Positions 46,040-57,926 of a DNA stretch of 64,000 nucleotides are shown here, piece after piece (position 1 is the stretch's first letter; every line of letters begins with the position of its first letter). The stretch is from NCBI GenBank assembly GCA_963082975.1, contig OY720348.1, positions 22,931,146-22,995,145 on the forward strand, written 5' to 3'. The stretch is from Labia minor. Its lineage: Eukaryota > Arthropoda > Insecta > Dermaptera > Spongiphoridae. The translations under genes were made by a program, and so were the position numbers. The notes below the pieces were generated by a model that had not been told where the DNA came from, ran no database searches, and saw only the letters and a list, made by a program, of their open reading frames with translations.

Positions 46040-46321
46040 TTAATAGAACTTTTTGGCGCCTCTCCCCTCTTCCCCTGCCCCACTCCCACCCCCCAAGTAA
46101 TTGGAGAAATAAATACTAGCGGTAAAACGTGGATTAGTTTGGTAGCCATTACTGACGCGCACAAACAGACACTTTATCACCTAAATTTACACTCTCTTTG
46201 TCTTGGAATAGTTCAAGCCATCTAAAATTTGTATTCTATAATTAATCGTTGAATACACTGTGAATAGATACAAGTGATTCTTTTGAAAATCGCACCGCTA
46301 ATTAGGAAATAAAACTGAAAA
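46040..46321 (+). other. Candidate upstream exon ending in a strong donor
   Basis: Ends ACTGAAAA|GTAAGTTCC at 46321. The left boundary is uncertain: transcription could start within it, or an acceptor could be the pyrimidine tract ending CCCCCCAAG at 46097. No long frame, so it is taken as untranslated. Confidence 0.35.
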
Positions 46322-46470
46322 GTAAGTTCCAGTCTACTAAGCCTATAATAGGGAGAATTATAGAAATAATAACAAAAATACATATTAGATATACTATCCT
46401 TTCCGAATTTTTTTTAAATATTCCTATCTATATAACAAAAATAATAATTTTCTTTTTTTTCTTTTTCCAG

Positions 46471-46565
46471 AATTACAATTTACAAAGAATGGGCCATGAA
46501 GGAAGGTTGCATCCACTGCATGCATTAAAGTTGTATACTATTCTTATCACACCCTCCATTACATG
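46471..46565 (+). other. Candidate coding exon
   Basis: Acceptor TTTTCTTTTTCCAG ends at 46470 and donor ACATG|GTAAGT starts at 46566. The 95-bp exon is open in one frame only: NYNLQRMGHEGRLHPLHALK followed by LYTILITPSITW; the other two frames have stops. Met at 46489 could be a start codon if the preceding exon is untranslated. With the donor at 46322 it would define a 149-bp intron. Protein not recognised. Confidence 0.5.
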
Positions 46566-46737
46566 GTAAGTTAGTTATTTATTTTTTTAAACATCTAATC
46601 TATTCTATTTTTCTATTATTAAATTATTGGATTTGCATAGAAAAACATTATTTTACATTTTTTTAAAACAATTTCCTTCAATACTACATATAATATTTCC
46701 AATTGATTTATTTTTGCATCGGTAATTATATAAACTG

Positions 46738-47498
46738 GTCATCCAGTCATGGATTTGGATAAAACTTTGCCAATGGATTCCTTTTTAGATTCAAAACGAA
46801 CTTTCCTTAAGCAGTATGTGGCGGTCGCTTTTCATTTACGAGATAAAAATTATTAAAATTTGTATATAAACCCATTGATATTCTATTTAACTAGCATGTT
46901 TTATTATTTGACCATCAGAGAGGGCTTAAGTAATTTTCTGTTCTTTTTTCAGTTCGGATTAGATATAAAAAAATTAAAAAAATAATTAATTAAATAATTT
47001 TCCTATATCTAAACCGAACCATAAAAATCGAAAATTAATTTAATTAGTTAATTAGTCAATAAAACATTTCTTCATATTTCGAGGTTCATAATATGCTAAT
47101 CGATTCTAGTTTACAAGATAAAATAGATTAAAGTTTGCCAGATTAGCTTATTATGAACTTATTTTTATTGACTAATTCACTAATTATTCACTTATTCCTA
47201 ATTTTCGGTTTTTTCGGTTCGGTTTGGATATAGAGAAATTATTTAATTAATTATTTTTTTAATTTTTCTATATCTAATCCGAACTGAAGAAAAACCCGGA
47301 AAATTAGTGGACCCCTCTGATTCTCAAATTAGTGAAACATGGAAGCTAAATAGAATATCAATGGATTTATATGCAAACTTTAATGCTTTTTATCTCGTAA
47401 ACTAGAAGCGACCCGCAAGAATTGCATAAGAAATGTTTATTTGGACTTAAAAAAGAACCCACTGCTAAAGTTTTATCCAAATCCATGAGTGGATGACT
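46738..47498. mobile_element. Foldback element with very long inverted arms
   Basis: The left half reads GTCATCCAGTCATGGATTTG onward and the right half is its reverse complement, with arms of roughly 380 bp and almost no unique centre (around 47110-47130). Landmarks in both arms are TCGGATTAGATAT, CCATTGATATTCTATTTA and GGATAAAACTTTG. No coding sequence, no certain target duplication. Confidence 0.85.
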
Positions 47499-47499
47499 A

Positions 47500-48030
47500 T
47501 TGAATATAAATACCATTGCATCTTTTTTTTTTAATCTCATTCTTAGATTTATTCAATAATATTTAGAAAAACTATTCTTCTAATAAATAGAATATTTCAA
47601 TTGCATTACTAAATTTGGATTTCTTGATTAATTCCCAATGCATTTATCGTAACTAGTACACCCAAAACGCTAATTTTATATAATTTATTTTATTTTTTTA
47701 AAATTTATTTGAGTAATTTATTTTATTATTATTTTCTTTATATTATTTCTTTATCAATAATTGGAACTGTACTTTTAAGAATTACCCATTCTTTTTTATA
47801 TTTTTTATAATTATATTTTTATAAAAACATAAAAAAAATACCCAGTTCTTGGAATAATGCATTTCATAGAGTAAAAAAATAGTTCCAGAGACGCCCGATT
47901 TAAGTGTAAATCATTTGAATTATTTATAATATTGAAATATATTATAATTTGTATGCATTGTTAGTTGTTTTTTTTCATTGGAATCGTTTTTCTTGTCTTA
48001 TAAAAGAAGTAATAAAAAAAAAAAAAAAAA
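47500..48030. other. AT-rich spacer
   Basis: Ends in an A-run directly before an S-repeat end. No gene. Confidence 0.5.
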
Positions 48031-48360
48031 AATCTGGACTATCTCGCAAATTGAATTCGATTAAATAACATATATTATATTTAAATTAAATTTAATTAAT
48101 TACAAATTATAAATTAAAATTAATAAATAATATTTATTAAACCAGCGCATGTTTGGCTCTTTGTTGATGGCAACACGTCACGTTCTGGCGCGTGATTTGC
48201 AGTGTTAAAAAATTAATTCTGGTATTTTTAGCAAATCAATCAAGCTGAAATTCTATATATAGCAGTTTTATTAATTTTTAATCATGTGAAAAACTATCAA
48301 ATATATAGCTTTATTTTTACGGTCAGTTTAGTGGAAAAAAAATGAAATAGTTGTGGGTAA
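48031..48360 (+). mobile_element. S-repeat half, left arm of an inverted pair
   Basis: Slightly shortened start (CTGGACTATCTCGCAAA) then the S consensus to TTGTGGGTAATG, where the inner element begins. Confidence 0.75.
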
Positions 48361-48744
48361 TGGCACCTATATAGCGGACACATTAAAGCCCATTTTTCAT
48401 CATTTTTGTACCTAGAATTGAAGTCACAATTGTGAATAGAGAAACTAATGGTTTTATTTGAGGTTCATTTATCATTCTTAAAGATAGTAATAATTACTTA
48501 ACTATTTGCTAATCCCTCATATTAAATTTTTAATTTTAAAAAAATTTTACATTTGCACCTAAGGCGGACAGTGAAAATTTCAACGGAACCTAAAGTGGAC
48601 ATTTGAAGAACCTAAAGCTTAACATTAAGATAAACGTCAGTAAATAAATCAAAAATTTAATTTTTAATATTTTATTATTAAATTAAATCAATTATAAATC
48701 AATAGAATATCAATTAAAAATCATTATTATAATAATTATTTCAG

Positions 48745-48960
48745 TTTTTCAAGTTCTGGCACTGAAAATAATTCCCTTCGCCTGCTGAAGCGGGTGGGTT
48801 TGGCCAAGTGGCCCAGAACATCATTCCACAAATAGAAGAGTTCGACATCTCTGTCTGGCCACTTCCATAAACTGCCACTCCTTATCATGGCCTTAACTTT
48901 TATCCCGTCGGGCAATATTTCCGTAATGATTCCTGGAAATAATCCGTTTCAGGTTCTACA
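48745..48960 (-). pseudogene. Transposon-type C-terminal domain remnant
   Basis: Minus strand reads LFPGIITEILPDGIKVKAMI, RSGSLWKWPDRDVELFY and RRELFSVPELEKL. The FPG, EI, M, LWKW.DR and VPE blocks match the ORF at 39279-39575 in order and spacing. A stop lies just upstream of the open part (T*NGLFPG). It is a fragment of a larger protein. Confidence 0.6.
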
Positions 48961-48990
48961 CGTGCCTACGTTTAGAACCTGAAACGTTTC
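48955..48990. repeat. Short palindrome in the 1.2-kb element
   Basis: TTTCAGGTTCTACACGTG is answered by TTTAGAACCTGAAACG within about 15 bases. Confidence 0.6.
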
Positions 48991-49562
48991 ATTACGGAAC
49001 ATTAGTGGTAACTTAAGGTTCTGAATTGAATTTTTTTATAATTTTAAGATTAAACGCCATCAAATGAATATTTCTCTAAGTTACATTTAATTTTATATTT
49101 TAGGTACACAAACGTGAATCGGACAGCAAGTGTCCTCTTCAGGAAAGCCATATAAATTTGGAACCTAAAGCGAACACCACTTTAAATTTATCAACAACAA
49201 GTCACTCTGTCAATAACACTTTATAATTTGCTTCTTTATTCTATAAATGTCAGTTTAAACTAATAATATAGATTTAAAAACATAATACGAACATATAAAA
49301 GCTTAATTACAATGACCACTAACCTTAAAAATTTGCTAAGAATTCACAAAAAATATGTGGAAGATGAATATGAAATTTTTCGTTTCTCCATAAAATTGTC
49401 AATTTGTTCAGTGAAGTCAACTTGACCACTCCAATATGTTTTGGAAAGAGTAAATTATTCGAAATATTAGACGGAATGGAGGGAAATTTAAAATAACTTT
49501 TATTTTAAGTAAAAATTTTCCATTTGTGTCCGCCTTAAGTCCCTGTCCGCTATAGGTGCCAC

Positions 49563-49851
49563 TACCTTATGTTTGATATTTTTTCACATGATTAATAATT
49601 GTATAAAACTGCTATATATAGAATTTCGGCTTGATTGATTCGCTGAAATTACCAGAATTAATTTTTTAACACTGCAAATCTCACGAGCCAACACGTGACG
49701 TGGTGCCATCAACAAAAAGCCAAACACATGCGCTGGTTTAATATTTAACATTTATAATTTATAATTAATTAAATTTAATTTAAATATAATATATTATGTT
49801 ATTTAATCCAATTCAAATTGCGAGATAGTCGAGTGGAGACACTCCAGCTAA
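49563..49851 (-). mobile_element. S-repeat half, right arm of the inverted pair
   Basis: From TATGTTTGATATTTTTTCAC to GAGACACTCCAGCTAA. Opposite in orientation to 48031-48360, so the 1.2-kb element is framed by inverted S halves. Confidence 0.8.
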
Positions 49852-50448
49852 TTTTTTAATTTAATCAATATGTTGGTTTATAAAATCTATACCAAACTTT
49901 TTTGATTTAATTTATTTTAAATATCACTAAGATTCTTTGATTATTTATTAGTATAAAAATGATTAAATGTAATAATTTATATTAACAAATTTTCTGTAAT
50001 AATTGAATATACGAGTATTAATTGATAAATAAGATCCAACCACTATTAATATATTTTTAATAAATTATAATATTTCTATATATATTTATTTTATCTTGAA
50101 ATGACAATGAAATTTAAGAAGATGCATAAACTAAAAAGCAAATTTTCTTTTTTTTCATTTTTTTTTATTTCATGTCCATGTCTAATTTAATAAATGTTTG
50201 AAATTTCAATCTTATATATAGAATGTCATCAAAGGATTTTCTCTTTTTCCATGTAATTTCAACGACGTTGATTTGATTTTTTTTTCTTCTACATCTGTTT
50301 GGTATTCAATTCGATTAAATTCAATTAAATGTATAGCTCACTAAATATTAGTATTCATAAACATTTATTTAGTATGACACAATTACATTTACATTCATTA
50401 TGTGAGAATTTTTATTATTATTAATCTGCCAATAGACCCTTGAGGACA
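49852..50448. other. AT-rich spacer
   Basis: No feature recognised. Confidence 0.5.
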
Positions 50449-51195
50449 GTGGCTACCTAGAACTTTTGCCGCCCGGGGCGATCTCCAGTTTGCCGCCCTT
50501 TTTATTATAAGTCAATCAAATAGTGGTATTTATAAATTAATGCACATAAATAAATTATTAAGTTATTTAATCAATATTACATCACAGAGTAAAATTTTTT
50601 ACACATATTTGTATGCACTCGTAAACATATTAATATAATATTTACTCTTTTAGCTTTCATACTAGAAAAATCGTGTATAATGCTCTCAAAATTTATATTT
50701 ATATTTTTTCCGCCTGCCCTGCTTTTCAAAAGAAAAATCGATGATTTAAAAAAATATTGGTATATCACTTCAAAGTAATCATATAAACTTTTCAAAAGAA
50801 ATGACATTTATAAACTGATATCAAAAAATTTTAGTTAGGAAAAATTGCTGAACAAAATCGTAAAGATGCGTTTACGAATTCAACGAATTTTAATGAATAC
50901 AATAAAATAAAATTATTATCCTGTTCTTGGAATTAGAATTCAAAATTTACCCTAAAATGCATTTATATACACAGAGGAATAATATTCGAAATCATATAGT
51001 TAATCATAATTTATATAAATCAAATAGTAAACTTATAATAATCATAATAATCATTTATTATTCAAGAAAGAAAAAAAATAAATATGAAATGAATAAGTTT
51101 TTTTTACAACTATAACTAAATATAAAAAATGCCGCCCCAAGATAAGTGCCGCCCGGTGCGAACCGCACCCACCGCACCCCCCTAGGTACGCCACT
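50449..51195 (-). mobile_element. hAT deletion derivative (ZMYM1-like), copy 2
   Basis: Ends CAGTGGCTACCTAGAAC and CTAGGTACGCCACTG, flanked by a perfect 8-bp duplication CTTGAGGA (50441-50448 and immediately after 51195). The minus strand retains FESIIHDFSSMKAKRVN, the same transposase C terminus as copy 1 at 35484. The interiors differ around 50690-50860, so the two arose by different internal deletions. Confidence 0.9.
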
Positions 51196-51197
51196 GC

Positions 51198-51803
51198 TTG
51201 AGGATCATACAAAGCTTTATCCATTTTACATTGCATTTTCAATTTTGACTCTTCCTAATTTACCAGACTATTTTCATTAATTTATTTATAATTAGAAAAT
51301 GTCTTGTTCCTGGTTGGGATTCATACTTGATGTCGATGCTAGTTATTCGCATACTATACTATTATAATTAATATTAACCTAATAATTTTTAAATCTTTAT
51401 CCTTGCTTTTATTTTAAAATATTTTATTTAAATAATACAGCTATCGGGTTATAAACTCATCTCAGCTAGAATTCGCATTTAATATATTATATTATTTTTA
51501 ATTTTTTTTTGGAATCTATAGGCCTATAATTATTATCAATTTATTATTTATTTATTATATTTCTAGTCATGCTTAATGGGATTTCCTTTTCCCAGTGATG
51601 TATTATTAAATTATGATATTTATTCATTTATCGTTTTTACGAATTGATTGTCAGAGTAAAGTTTTTTTTCTTTGTGATCCACCCACTCTAGTATCATGGG
51701 GTTTAACACAATGGATTCGGGTCCGACTAACTCTGTCCCGTTAAAGAAGGCTCTCTTTTCTGTGAAGCAAATTCTTAATTGAGAATTAATTTGATAAATG
51801 CTA
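51198..51803. other. Spacer, no gene seen
   Basis: AT-rich with a small GC-balanced patch at 51660-51780; nothing assigned. Confidence 0.45.
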
Positions 51804-52298
51804 CAAGGGTAGGTCAAGAAGTCCGTGACTTTTTGAATGAAACACAGGTTTTAGGATAAAAAATTATTTTATTTTTCAACGTGGTCTCCTTTGAGCTCTA
51901 TACACTGCCTCCAACGTTTCTACAATTTTTGAATCCCTTCCAAAAAATAAGGAAGAGGACATCAAAATAGATTTCTTTGTGGGATGATTTCTCATCGTTG
52001 GAGTCAAATGTCTTTCTGCCGGGCCATTTCTTCAGGTTGGGAAAAAGAAAAATCCGGAGAATAGGGCGGATGATGGAGCAATTCGTATCTCAATTCATGA
52101 ATTTTAATGGAAATTCACTTTCCATTTTCTTTTCAAATCACAAGTTAGTCTGCTATTAATGGGTGTAAAACAAAAACTAAAAGACCCAGCTTGTTCAAAT
52201 TTCGTCAGGAATCAGCTGATAGTTGTCTGTTGACAAGAGCAGTGTTGCTTTGAGAGACGGGAAATTCAAAATGTCACGAACTTATTTACCTGTCCTCG
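51804..52298 (-). mobile_element. mariner M2, internally deleted copy d
   Basis: Inverted ends AGGTCAAGAAGTCCGTGACT and CACGAACTTATTTACCTGTC with TA flanks; 495 bp. Reverse-strand remnants include the NL.KWPGRKTFDSND region. Not autonomous. Confidence 0.83.
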
Positions 52299-52299
52299 T

Positions 52300-54436
52300 A
52301 TATAGGATTATTTGTTTAATGCAATAATAATATAATATTATTTTTTTGAAGATATATTTTTTGTATATTTTTACTCAAATATTTAAAAAAATTCTTGTTT
52401 TTTTTTGGATTATAAAAACCATTTTGAAGAACAAGGAAAAGTGGTCGTCATGGATGTGAAGAATCTCCTTCACTTCAGACACTTGCTCCATAAGTTCTTT
52501 TTAATACTCAATAAGTTTTTTTTTAATATCAATGACGATTGTTCTACATAATACCGGTTAGAATATATTATTATAATTTTTGCTTTTCATTCGAAAATAA
52601 TTTCTAAGTTTTTTGAGAGTAAAGGTAAATCCCGATTGTCTATCGATATGTGATTTTTGACAGATCTCCACGTTTCAAGTCATTTTGATTCCAAAAAAGT
52701 GGTTTTTCCTTTTATATATGTGTATGTATGTGAACAAACTTCAGGGCAAACGGTAAAACTAATCATAACCAAATTTTATATATAAAATTCTATTAATGTC
52801 ATGACGACATTCATAAATAAACAAATAAATAAAATATCAAAAAAAGTTGGCATATTTCCAAAATTATAATAAATATAGAAAAAATTTTTAAGGAAACAAT
52901 TTATAGAGAATTTTATTCTACGAATTTCATCTCTATTAAAAATATGAAAAATGAAAAATTTTGTCAAATTTTAAATAAGCATGATAAATAGTATTAAAAA
53001 TGTAAAATTGCAATATTTCCTAAAATAATATAATATAAAAAAATTAGTTGAAATAATTTATAGAGAATTAAATAATACACATTTCATCTCTCATGAGCGA
53101 AAGAAAAAAAAATTTGTCAGAATTTAAATAACGATAACAAAGAAAATAAGATTTGTTACAATTGAAATGTTGTTTCTCACCCTTGTTTTTTTTAAATATG
53201 TTACACATTTCAATTTTAAATTTATAATTGAATCATATTTTCTAATTTATGATCAATAAAGTTATAATATTTTTGTTATTCTCGAATGTTATAGCATATA
53301 AAGTGGCATTTGTAATGCAGGATCTCACTAAAAATTATTTGTGCAATTTGGAAACGTATATATTATAACATAATATTAAAAAAAAAATGTAATTAACTAA
53401 TTAATATTTCATTTAGATAATTATGAATTTTTTAATATATTTATTCACTGGAAGATAAATTAAATAATCCTTGATTACTTATTTACAGCACGCCTATAAA
53501 ATTAATTTAACTTTTAAATTTATTAAATAATTATATTCGGTATAATTTTGATTTAATTGCATTTGATTTGGTTTGTGATTGATTGAATTCGATATACAAA
53601 TATTTTTTTTTTATTTTAAGTATCGCTAAGAGTAAATCAAATTCTTTATTAATCTTTTTAACCAATTAAATTGGATCAATTGGTATTCATGCCATTAAAA
53701 TTAGACATTGCCTTTTAAGAAATCCCCTTTTAGAGAGCAATTGACCACAGCCTTTGCTGTTTAATGACGATGAAGTGCATTCTAATAACACAGCCGATCG
53801 ACAATCCAATCATTTTTTAAATGGATATAAATCATAGCAGGAAATCTTTTACAATGCAATATATTTCGGATCTATAAAAAAGTTAGTAGATGAAATAAGT
53901 TGCAATTAAGAATTTGATTTATTTTATATTTACAATTCGCATCGGAGATGTTATGATATTTTCCCCTTTTAGTCTAACTTTGTAGATAAGCAACAACGGT
54001 TATATAAAAAAAACAAAAAAAAAAAAACTCCCACAAACACCAACTCCTGTCGAAAATGACTCTTTTAACTTTGACATACTAAAGAGAGCACGAATATAAA
54101 ATATAAATATATACTTTTTAGTGGTTTATGTTTAGTTTTTCTGGTTTATTTGAATCATCTATGCTTTTCTTGTACTCTTCCCAGATAAGAACATCTGTCC
54201 TTGCAACGAATTCCCTCTCTCTTTCTTTCATCTATGTATACTTATGTAAGAGCATACTATTACAAAATCCTCATATATAATAATAAAAAAAAAACAACAT
54301 AAATAAATCGTTAAATATTTATATTTAGTTTATGGAAAAATATTAATAATATTTTAATATTATTTATAATAATAAAAAATAAAAAATATTAACTTTCTAG
54401 GAAAAAGTTATTACTCAATAATATATAATAATAATA
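52300..54436. other. AT-rich DNA with one possible hairpin-repeat fragment
   Basis: 52625-52790 (GATCTCCACGTTTCAAGTC, then GTGAACAAACTTCAGGGCAA) has the flavour of the S and R repeats but is not a clear member. The rest, including poly-A and TA tracts, shows nothing. Confidence 0.4.
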
Positions 54437-54742
54437 AAAATACTTCTCTGACTTTTCTACATCCTACAAAAGAATAACGTCTATCAATTCAGTTCCCGCC
54501 TATTCGAGATAGAGGTGTTCTATGATCAGTAGAACGGATCCTCTCAACCTTTTCTTGATTTTCTCGATCGGAGGCGCTACTTTTTTTTATTTCAAGATCA
54601 TTCCCAATTTTGATCCCGGAGGCTGAATTGTCTCAATCTCATAAACCCCCAGCTAGATAAATTTCCTTGACAGATTCGGAACCCTGGACCATGAGAATGC
54701 GAGTCAAACACTTTACCTCCCAGACTGTGTGGCGTCTTTACT
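54437..54742 (-). mobile_element. tRNA-derived SINE, best copy
   Basis: On the minus strand the head reads CTGGGAGGTAAAGTGTTTGA (A-box-like) and, 30 bases on, GGGTTCCGAATC (B-box with one extra base), at the spacing of a tRNA gene, followed by a 200-bp unrelated body shared with 12690-12843 and 23064-23355. This is the layout of a pol III-driven SINE. Its likely LINE partner is not established. Confidence 0.7.
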
Positions 54743-54875
54743 AAGTAAAAATATATCAAAAATAATATAAATAATATTTGTTAATATATTTTTTAACAGA
54801 TAATAAGAATCATCAAATTTACTATTACCAGTAGTCGTGGTTCGAATGGGGGAAGTGGAGTTAGCCTTTCTAAAA

Positions 54876-55506
54876 ATTTTTACTATCTCGCCAGAGATAG
54901 TATTGCGATCATGAAAATTTTCGATGTTGAGATTTTGATGTTTTTATACGTTTTGAAGGTTCCTGAATCATTTTCACTAAGGTTGAGAAAAATGTCTGTG
55001 TGTGTGTATGTGTGTATGTGTGTATGTGTGTGTGTATGTATGTAGGCAAGATTACGCAAAAACGGTTTGAGCTAGAATGATGAAATTTGGTACATGGACA
55101 TTATTCAAAATTCATAGTTTTCTATCAACTTTTGAGAAATGTAGCTCAACCGGAAGAGGGTCATTACCTACAACGTTTTGATTTTTTTTCCTCTAAAGTG
55201 ACCGTAAAAATAAAGATATATGTTTGATAATTTTTCACATGATTAATAATTATATAAAACTGCTATATATAGAATTTCAGCTTGATTGATTCGCTGAAAT
55301 TACCAGAATTAATTTTTTAACACTGAAAATCTCACGCGTCAACACGTGACGTGGTGCCATCAACAAAAAGCCAAACATGCGCTGGTTTAATATTTATTAT
55401 TTATTATTTATAATTTATAATTAATTAAATTTAATTTAAATATAATATATTATGTTATTTAATCCAATTCAAATTGCGAGATAGTCGAGTGGAGACACTC
55501 CAGCTA
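54876..55506 (-). mobile_element. Hairpin repeat S, full-length with expanded GT tract
   Basis: TTTTTACTATCTCGCCAGAG to GGAGACACTCCAGCTAA. The internal TGTGTGTATG tract (54993-55043) is longer than in other copies. Confidence 0.87.
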
Positions 55507-56933
55507 ATTTTTTTTATTATTATCTAAAATAAATCGGATAAAAATTTTGTTGAGTAATAGATTCTCTGAAAATATGATTTTTTATGATTTGATTATGAAA
55601 CTAGTCAAATTTTTAATAATGAATCCAATTTCTATTTTTGATCTTTTCACTTAGATCCATCTCTTTGTGGGTTAATAATTTTAATTTTTAACACCAATTT
55701 ATTGAAATTTTTATAGATAATTTTCTATTCTGAAATATTTCAAGATTATGTTTATAAATCAAAATAATACTGACAATATATAAATAATATATAGATTATA
55801 AAATATACTTATAGAAATGTTTTCAAATTATTTTAAAATAAAATATTGAACCATATTTCTTTTTTAAATTTCCAATCTTTTATTTATTTAAATAATAAAA
55901 TAAATAATAAATTTAAATAAATATTTAAAAATTAGTTATTAAGAATAAAACTTTTATATATAATATATAATTCATATATTTATCTATCTATCAACTCGGT
56001 GATGTTTCGGATGAGTTCTTGACTAAAAGCAACCACATACTTCCAACTATGCATATTCTATACTATTTTCATCTAATATTTATATTGTTACTTTTATCAA
56101 CAAATTATTTTTCTTCTAAAAAAATAATATATTGATAATATTTCGATGATTTAAAAAAAAATGAATATATATATATATATATATGCCACTCAGAAGTCAA
56201 AGCGATTAACTCCACATTTATATAAACTGAGAAAATGATGACCAAAGTTCACATCTTGTAGAAAATTCAGGTATATTGATTACAGAAAAAGGTATATTGC
56301 ATTGCAATATTAAGATTATCAAGTTCATTATTCACTTCATATGTTGCAGATTATATTACATTACATTACTAGCAAAATTTTAAAAATTGGAGTTAAACGG
56401 TTTGGCTTCTGAGTGGAACATACATATATATATGGAATAAGAATATATATATATATATATAAACTTGAGATATGAAAACTTGAGAATTAAAAGTGCGTTG
56501 AAAAGAAAAATTAAACAATCCTATACAAATTTTTATATTTTAATAATTTTTTATTTAAATGAAGATAAACATTATTATTAATTTAAATCTAGTATTATAT
56601 TAATTAATAAAAAATTATATATATAGGAAAAACCTTTGAATTGTTACAATATTAAAAATATAAAAGATATTTTATAACAGATCCTAACTAAATTTAATTT
56701 TAGAGCTAGCTAAGTATGGATGACCTAGATGAAAATTGGTTAAAATCAAATTATAAATAAGGGTAGTTTATATGAATAGCTTAACTTTAAATTGCGAATA
56801 TTTCATCAACTATAATAGATATCATTTTACTTTATCTCTATCTATTGCATATATGAAGTGTATTATAAAAAACTTAATTTATTTATAGTTTAGATCTTTT
56901 TTTTTGAATTTTCATATATATATATATATAGAT
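55507..56933. other. AT-rich spacer
   Basis: TA microsatellites at 56166-56184 and 56444-56461; GCCACTCAGAAGTCAAAGCG at 56185 is echoed in reverse by CGGTTTGGCTTCTGAGTGG at 56399, so 56185-56418 may be a small inverted-end element. No gene. Confidence 0.45.
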
Positions 56934-57179
56934 CAGTGGTTCTCAACCTTTTTTTTTTACCGCGGCACACTTTTAACGGTTTACAAATTTGGCGGCACAC
57001 AAAGAAAAAGATAAGTGTAAAAGTTTGAAAAAAAGTGGTCCCAAAAACGGTTTACCCTTTTTTTTTGGTTTTAGAACTATATTGAAAAAATTTAGAAAAA
57101 AAAGTCGGAAATGTTTAAGAGCCTCATAATCTCACAGCATACTTTTGAAAATGGTTTTGACAGTGGTTGAGAATCACTC
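56934..57179. mobile_element. hAT-type MITE, copy 2
   Basis: 246 bp, ends CAGTGGTTCTCAACC and GGTTGAGAATCACTC, flanks ATATAGAT and GTATAGAT (one mismatch). Body matches 14832-15069, including GGCGGCACACAAAGAAAA. Confidence 0.9.
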
Positions 57180-57926
57180 GTATAGATATAAAGTTAAAAA
57201 TTGAAGTTCTACTTTTTTTAAAGTTTTCACTATAATTTTTCATTTCGAATTTTAATATGTTGTATTATTTTATTTATATAAATCATTTTCCTATTTTATT
57301 TTATAGATATTTTGTTTCCGTTAGAATTGTTAAGGGAGGTGCCTATATAGACACGGCTACCGAATGAAAATAATATGTATTATAAGGTTCATTATCTTTT
57401 AGTGTGTTTGTGTATTTATAATAAATATTGTAGAGATTGTTTGAGAGGCTGATTATATATTTTTCACCTAATTAGATAATTATTTCAAAATTTTCTCACT
57501 TGTGTTGATGATAACGAATTTGTAATTGATTTTCATTCGAATGGCGTGTGATATCGTTAATTTCCTCAATGCAATTGCATTCAATCTGTGACTCGGAACG
57601 TCTTCAGAGTTTGCAACTATAATTTCATTCCATATTGATGGATTATATTAGATAGTTAAATTAAGATGAAATACGCATCTCACATAATAATTTCTAATAG
57701 AACATCTAATCCAATACTAGAAATATAGATTAAGTCACGTGAATGTTGTTGGAATAAAAAATGAGAGAGAGAAATTGGAAAACTTGCATTTAATGCTAAA
57801 CCAAGTTAGTCACTCGGTGTTACTATTATTGAAATGGAAATGATCTATCTTAGCAAAGTCCCTGTCCTCCTTATTTTTTAAATGAATTCCCGGTGGAGAG
57901 TGGGGAGAAACATTATATATATATAT
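57180..57926. other. Spacer, no gene seen
   Basis: Unique AT-rich DNA with no assigned feature. Confidence 0.45.

Larger units (their letters stand above)
48361..49562 (-). mobile_element. 1.2-kb element with GGCACCTAT ends and a coding remnant
   Basis: Inverted ends GGCACCTATATAGCGGACA and the reverse of TGTCCGCTATAGGTGCC. Internal copies of CCTAARGCGGACA-like motifs occur at several places (about 48557, 48588, 49163, 49540). A minus-strand coding remnant is present at 48745-48960. The superfamily is undetermined because the flanks are S-repeat sequence and show no clear duplication. Confidence 0.7.
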
